A stretch of DNA of 25,086 nucleotides from a virus. The stretch spans positions 1 through 25,086 of IMG/VR virus record IMGVR_UViG_3300017788_000159; one strand, 5' to 3'. Position numbers and translations under genes: made by a program. The notes under the pieces were generated by a model that searched no databases, had not been told where the DNA came from, and saw only the letters and a program-made list of their open reading frames with translations. This document shows positions 21,142-25,086 of the stretch, one piece after another (position 1 is the first letter of the stretch; the number at the start of each line of letters is the position of its first letter).

Positions 21142-23511
21142 TTACCCCACTCGTCCTGTTCCAATTGTACTAGTACCGATGATGAATGTATCGAATGCAC
21201 TTAATGCCGAATGAGTAACGACAAACCCCATTGGTTTCACTATTGCAAGCGCATTGCCAATAACCTCTGATGACGTTATTTCACTGGAGGTATAGTAAAT
21301 GCCTGGTGTCTCGTCGCGAAGCGTGTAAACAATAAACTCGAATGGTGGATTCAGGGTTACCAGGACCTGCTTGTCACCTATCAGATAACGTTTGACAGTC
21401 TCTTCGAGGGCCTCCAGCGAGCCAGCCTTATAACCAAGATATTTGGTAGATAATTGCCAAAATTTGAAGTCATCCGAATCATCCCACGCAAATGGTTTTG
21501 TGGTTGACGTAAACGCAAGTGAATCCGTGCCTACAACCCCATCTTCATCAAGGGTAAACATTGTTTCAGAGTTTGTAGTCCCAGAGCCCCAAACATAAAC
21601 ACGGAAACCAGATGATAATGATGTAGTTGCTGGTAGGTTCGCAATCCGCACTGGTGTTGAGGCAACTTGATATACGCCATTTTCGCTTGCTGTTGTTTGA
21701 TTTTTGACTAGCACATAATCGCCAGTAGCAAGCGTTATCCCATCAATTGTATCGGCGTTATTGAGTGCTGTGGAAATAGTAATATTATTTGTTGTTGCTG
21801 CTTTCGCTGCAACCTGCTGAATAGCAAACGTAATAGAATCGGTTCCAATAACTGGCCATGAAGCATCAGATGCCGACCACATTGTCATTTTGTTGACAGT
21901 ACCCTCGCGTACAAAAATTTTGTCTGGGGTCGTCGTGTCAACTGCCCGTTTTGCCGTTGCCGAAGAGAGGGTTGCCGACCCAACTGCCGTTGTTTCTACG
22001 ACGAATGTTGTTGTAGTTGGAACAGATTGAACGAGGTATTGTCCGTTATATCCAGAGGGCGTAACTCCAGCAATCACAACTGCATCACCAATACTGAAGC
22101 CATGGGCTGCACTCGTCGTGAATTGCGCAAAACCCACTGATGGCGTTACTGGGGAAACGGATGAAATACTAGCCGAGGATGCTGGCATTTTTGACCATCG
22201 CGCTGGCGATGAACCAACTATATAAATCCCATTTTGGCTCGCAGTTGATTGATTTTTTACCAATACCTTATCGTCGGTTGAAAGAGTGACTCCATCTAGT
22301 GTGTCTCCATTATTAAGTGCTGTAGCAATAGTAATGTTCGCCGTTGTAGCGCAACGCACTTTTATGCTTGCTTCATAGTCGGCACTTTTGTTGGAATAAA
22401 TTGATGTATGTGAGCGTGTCTGCCCAACAAACTGCAGTAGCCAGTCGTAGTATTTTGGTAAAGCAATATCTGGGTCGACAAGATAACTTTTATTATACGT
22501 ATCATCCACAGCAACAAAGCCTGGCTGATTAGTTGGGTCTGTCCGTGCTATTAGGGAATATTTGTCTATTGTGTCCTCAACCCCTGCACTGATTGAGTGA
22601 ATCAGGCGAGCCATTGGCCATGACGGGGTAGACACTTCATCTATTTCACGAAATACCTGTGGGGTTGTGTCTAGTGACATTCTTGTGGCCCACGAAGTAA
22701 AGATTCTATTCATATCGGCGATGACTGGTATGGTGACATAAATAGGATTTTGCAAGTGTCCAGTAATTGAAAACGCCAATGACGCAGTCAGATTTTCCCC
22801 AGAATACTGCTGGAATGGTTTTGAGATTTGGTCAGCAGATGGACTCAGTATGTACGAATAAGATGCAGTTGGTTCCACGTATCCGGCAGTCGAATTAGAG
22901 ACCGTAAACATCTGTGGTGTTGCATACTGAACGGTCGCTGGTGACGTGGTGTAATTGAACCCCGTAAGACCAGTTCCAAAAATTAATATCTGGTCGCCAG
23001 ATGAATATGAATTTATTGCATTATATTTCACGTATGTGCCATTGCCGTAGGCACTTGTGATTACGGCAGATTTATTTTTATTTACTACTACAGTTCCAGA
23101 ACGCACGGCTGTTTGAACATCGGGGTTCACAACCGTAGTTTGTGATGACGACGATGATTGCGATACCAAACTGGAAGAAACGCTAAGTGTGGTATTGACA
23201 GTTATGGTGCTGGAACACTTTGCCAACGCATGACCAACAAGATTCATATTGTTGAAGCCAGTAACGTTAACGCCACCAACTACAACATTATTTAACTGAA
23301 ATGCAACCGTGTTTGAATTGTTCGACAAAAGTTTGAAAACATAGAAAAGTGCATACTCGCGATTAGTAATTTCAATAGTTACCCCGGCGTTAGACGCCTG
23401 CCAATCCGTCAGTTCAGCAAAGTCAAACTCATCGTATGACCTTGGGCTATCAACGTCATCAAGCGCATACAGGGAGTTGTCGCGACTTATGTAATTATAG
23501 GCGTAAGGCAC
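21142..23511 (-). CDS. Baseplate/tail protein, gpI-like C-terminus with inserted fibre modules
   Basis: The product is 789 residues; GTG 23511 overlaps the TAG of the J-like gene (TAGTG). Its position directly after J, the segment LPKYYDWLLQFVGQ (about 347-363) and the C-terminal region (about 674-789, FWQLSTKYLGYKAGSLEALE to GNALAIVKPMGFVVTHSAL) fit a P2 gpI-like tail protein connecting baseplate and fibres. The middle is expanded. It holds two copies of a module NNGDTLDGVTLSTDDKVLV / NNADTIDGITLATGDYVLV followed by TAS(Q/E)NG(I/V)Y, and between them a beta module (FTTSAAHGFSIGDAVVIAG) like the FCCH-type domain often carried by phage structural proteins. Ser/Thr runs near residues 110-125 look like a flexible linker. 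It is much longer than P2 gpI. Confidence 0.8.
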   Translation of the reverse strand: MPYAYNYISRDNSLYALDDVDSPRSYDEFDFAELTDWQASNAGVTIEITNREYALFYVFKLLSNNSNTVAFQLNNVVVGGVNVTGFNNMNLVGHALAKCSSTITVNTTLSVSSSLVSQSSSSSQTTVVNPDVQTAVRSGTVVVNKNKSAVITSAYGNGTYVKYNAINSYSSGDQILIFGTGLTGFNYTTSPATVQYATPQMFTVSNSTAGYVEPTASYSYILSPSADQISKPFQQYSGENLTASLAFSITGHLQNPIYVTIPVIADMNRIFTSWATRMSLDTTPQVFREIDEVSTPSWPMARLIHSISAGVEDTIDKYSLIARTDPTNQPGFVAVDDTYNKSYLVDPDIALPKYYDWLLQFVGQTRSHTSIYSNKSADYEASIKVRCATTANITIATALNNGDTLDGVTLSTDDKVLVKNQSTASQNGIYIVGSSPARWSKMPASSASISSVSPVTPSVGFAQFTTSAAHGFSIGDAVVIAGVTPSGYNGQYLVQSVPTTTTFVVETTAVGSATLSSATAKRAVDTTTPDKIFVREGTVNKMTMWSASDASWPVIGTDSITFAIQQVAAKAATTNNITISTALNNADTIDGITLATGDYVLVKNQTTASENGVYQVASTPVRIANLPATTSLSSGFRVYVWGSGTTNSETMFTLDEDGVVGTDSLAFTSTTKPFAWDDSDDFKFWQLSTKYLGYKAGSLEALEETVKRYLIGDKQVLVTLNPPFEFIVYTLRDETPGIYYTSSEITSSEVIGNALAIVKPMGFVVTHSALSAFDTFIIGTSTIGTGRVG

Positions 23512-24980
23512 TAGAGTGTCTCCGCGCTCAACGTAACCGTGATATCGCCGATAGCCACATTGGGTAGAACTCCACGATTGAGGAAATTCAATGTGGTCTG
23601 TGAGCCCGATGTCTCATGGAAGTATCTATACATATTGCTCGCGCTTGTTACTGCTGACGAATAATTGGTTTCAATCGTAAATGTTGTTGTGCTAGGTATT
23701 GACTTGACGGCAATTGAAGCATTTGAGTAGGTGGCATCGGATAGCCGCACTCTTTGCCCAACTGACAATCCGTGTACCGCGGATGTTGTTATGACCGCGT
23801 CCTGTCCAGCGGTATTTGTTGCCGCAGTTACGGTATACGTCAAATCACTAGCAGGTGAAATTGTGAGTGCATCCACGGAGACGAGGCCAGGGACAGTTAC
23901 AAGGAGCCGCGTGGATAGGACTGTTGAGCGGAGTCTTGGTGAAGAAATGCTGATTTCATCGTATGGGAAGTATTCTGGCGACAAATACTCAGCGAGGGAT
24001 AACTTAATTGCCTCTAGAGTTGATGCCTGACTAAACGACGAGTCATAGGCAGCCGTGACAGAGAGCGTTGGGGTTGTCGTTTGGAAGTTGGCAACCTCAA
24101 TATCGAGCCCTGCCATTGATGATGTCGCGGCAAATGATTGGATGCTGCTCAATTCGGATGACGTGAGCGTGCGTCCATATCCATAAACAAAGACGGAGAC
24201 GCTTCCCTTGTAGGATGAAGATGAAACGTTTTTTGATGTATCTGGCAAAAATACAGACACACCCCTATCAGTCCCAAGGTCCATGAGGTCAAATACCTTG
24301 CACCTCGAAACATAGGGGAAGTTGGACAGTATGGCTGCTTCAAGTTGTTTCGCAGTCACATAAGTTGTAGAGATTGATTCAAGAAATGTTTTGGCACTAT
24401 TGAGGTACTCTGAATCCGTAAGAGCATTTGTTCCATTAGCAAAGGTGAGTACTGTTGCCGTATTGATATCTGAATCAACGCTAAGGGGGAGGAGGCTCGC
24501 CCCTACCTCTGCAGCAGGTATTTCGCCAAAAGAATCACACGTAAGTGTAATTGTTCCAGTTGGTGTTGCAGACGCAGTAATCACTGTGTCCTCTGAAGCA
24601 ACAAACAGAAAGTCTGTAAACGTACCGTTAGCAGTGTCCGTATATCTATACCTAAACTCCGTTCCAACGGGAATAACGCCACCAGACGTTCCGTAGAGTG
24701 TGACTGTTGCAGTAATTACTGCACGTGTTCCATAGTTGCGCTGAAACCCAAGTAGCGAAACTATCCCCTGCATGATTCCGTCCGGAACCCTATTGATGGC
24801 ATTGGTGGCTATAGATGCCGTATATGCCATAGATTGAAAGATTGAGTCCTCCACCGTCCCCCGCCGGAGGTTGAATTCTGGCATGACCGTGCGTGCCACC
24901 TCTATCATCTGGCGATAAAGCGAAGCAGCCTCAACGTCATGAATAGTGAGATTGACGTATCGTGAAAAATCTGCAGGCAT
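23511..24980 (-). CDS. Baseplate J-like protein (gp47/JayE type)
   Basis: The product is 489 residues; ATG 24980 shares a base with the upstream TAA (TAATG). Residues about 20-75 hold the typical opening (NLRRGTVEDSIFQSMAYTAS). Then follow the GFQRNYGTRAVITATVTLYG and GGVIPVGTEFRY strands, the ITLTCDSFGEIPAAEVGASL beta region with NALTDSEYLNSAKTFLES, then TYVTAKQLEAAIL, all standard for Baseplate_J. Residues about 310-375 form the C-terminal arm domain (LEAIKLSLAEYLSPEYFPYD). An extra beta module (about 380-450, TTSAVHGLSVGQRVRLSDAT) like the one in the next gene is inserted before the end. J proteins form the baseplate wedge ring of contractile tails. Confidence 0.92.
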   Translation of the reverse strand: MPADFSRYVNLTIHDVEAASLYRQMIEVARTVMPEFNLRRGTVEDSIFQSMAYTASIATNAINRVPDGIMQGIVSLLGFQRNYGTRAVITATVTLYGTSGGVIPVGTEFRYRYTDTANGTFTDFLFVASEDTVITASATPTGTITLTCDSFGEIPAAEVGASLLPLSVDSDINTATVLTFANGTNALTDSEYLNSAKTFLESISTTYVTAKQLEAAILSNFPYVSRCKVFDLMDLGTDRGVSVFLPDTSKNVSSSSYKGSVSVFVYGYGRTLTSSELSSIQSFAATSSMAGLDIEVANFQTTTPTLSVTAAYDSSFSQASTLEAIKLSLAEYLSPEYFPYDEISISSPRLRSTVLSTRLLVTVPGLVSVDALTISPASDLTYTVTAATNTAGQDAVITTSAVHGLSVGQRVRLSDATYSNASIAVKSIPSTTTFTIETNYSSAVTSASNMYRYFHETSGSQTTLNFLNRGVLPNVAIGDITVTLSAETL

Positions 24981-25086
24981 TATGACCGCCTTACAAAGGT
25001 AAAGGAAAAGGATTGACCATCCTCGGTTTCCGCATTTTCAATAGCAACAATTCTTACCTCTGGAACATAGCGCGCAGCATTGATGA
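24980..25086 (-). CDS. gp25-like baseplate wedge protein, C-terminal fragment at window edge
   Basis: Only the last 34 codons are inside the window. The visible end reads ARYVPEVRIVAIENAETEDG, then SFSFTFVRRS and TAA. The P(E/R)(I/V)xxxxVE pattern followed by a short final beta strand is how GPW/gp25 lysozyme-like wedge proteins end, and this gene normally sits immediately before the J-like gene, as here. The stop overlaps the J start. Identification rests on a short fragment and on position. Confidence 0.68.
   Translation of the reverse strand, partial: INAARYVPEVRIVAIENAETEDGQSFSFTFVRRS

Noticed and set aside
1-25086. tRNA, rRNA, integrase, attachment site or insertion sequence
   Set aside because: No cloverleaf-like sequence, transposase, recombinase or paired terminal repeats were seen on either strand.

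Overview
This is part of the late (structural, adsorption and lysis) region of a tailed bacteriophage. Every gene I can support lies on the minus strand, so the window is transcribed from right (25086) to left (1). Genes are tightly packed, and many neighbours share stop and start codons (ATGA, GTGA, TGATG, TAATG). A contractile tail is suggested by baseplate proteins in P2/T4-like order at the right end: a gp25-like wedge protein, a J-like (gp47 type) protein and a gpI-like protein. The host is not certain. An r1t-type holin, a peptidase M15 lysin with a peptidoglycan-binding domain, and a secreted protein with Pro/Thr-rich linkers all resemble phages of Gram-positive bacteria, perhaps aquatic Actinobacteria. 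The halogenase and 2-oxoglutarate oxygenase are also typical of aquatic cyanophages, and a lipoprotein sits in the lysis cluster, so a Gram-negative or cyanobacterial host is not excluded.

Layout in transcription order. (1) 25086-21142: baseplate wedge, J-like and gpI-like proteins. (2) 21139-19824: a small fibre-like protein, an r1t-like holin and two small beta-rich structural proteins. (3) 19814-13413: adsorption apparatus. This holds two long fibres that both begin MAQKF (one with two collagen-like Gly-X-Y blocks), a 119-residue beta protein and two related glycine-rich tip proteins, the second carrying a striking His/Asn/Cys-rich segment. (4) 13395-7802: an accessory island. It holds four small unknown proteins (two or three of them paralogous), a degenerate methyltransferase-like protein, a flavin-dependent tryptophan-halogenase-type enzyme, a 253-residue unknown protein, a prolyl-4-hydroxylase-type 2-oxoglutarate/Fe(II) oxygenase, a three-helix membrane protein and a family 2 glycosyltransferase. 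(5) 7727-4930: a second structural module that opens with a paralogue of the 119-residue protein and ends in a 628-residue multi-domain fibre. (6) 4839-1: a likely separately started unit. It encodes a large secreted PA14/FN3/repeat protein, a small membrane protein, the endolysin, a lipoprotein, two small membrane proteins and a second secreted protein cut by the window edge.

The most interesting aspect is the enzyme island embedded between two adsorption modules that start with paralogous genes. Halogenase, P4H-like hydroxylase, methyltransferase-like protein and glycosyltransferase lie beside collagen-like and His-rich fibres. This suggests chemical tailoring either of virion adhesins or of a host metabolite or surface compound. 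The window does not decide between these; all substrates are inference.

Several genes were found by hand from non-ATG starts or because they run off an edge: 1-806, 839-1018, 12978-13151 and 24980-25086.
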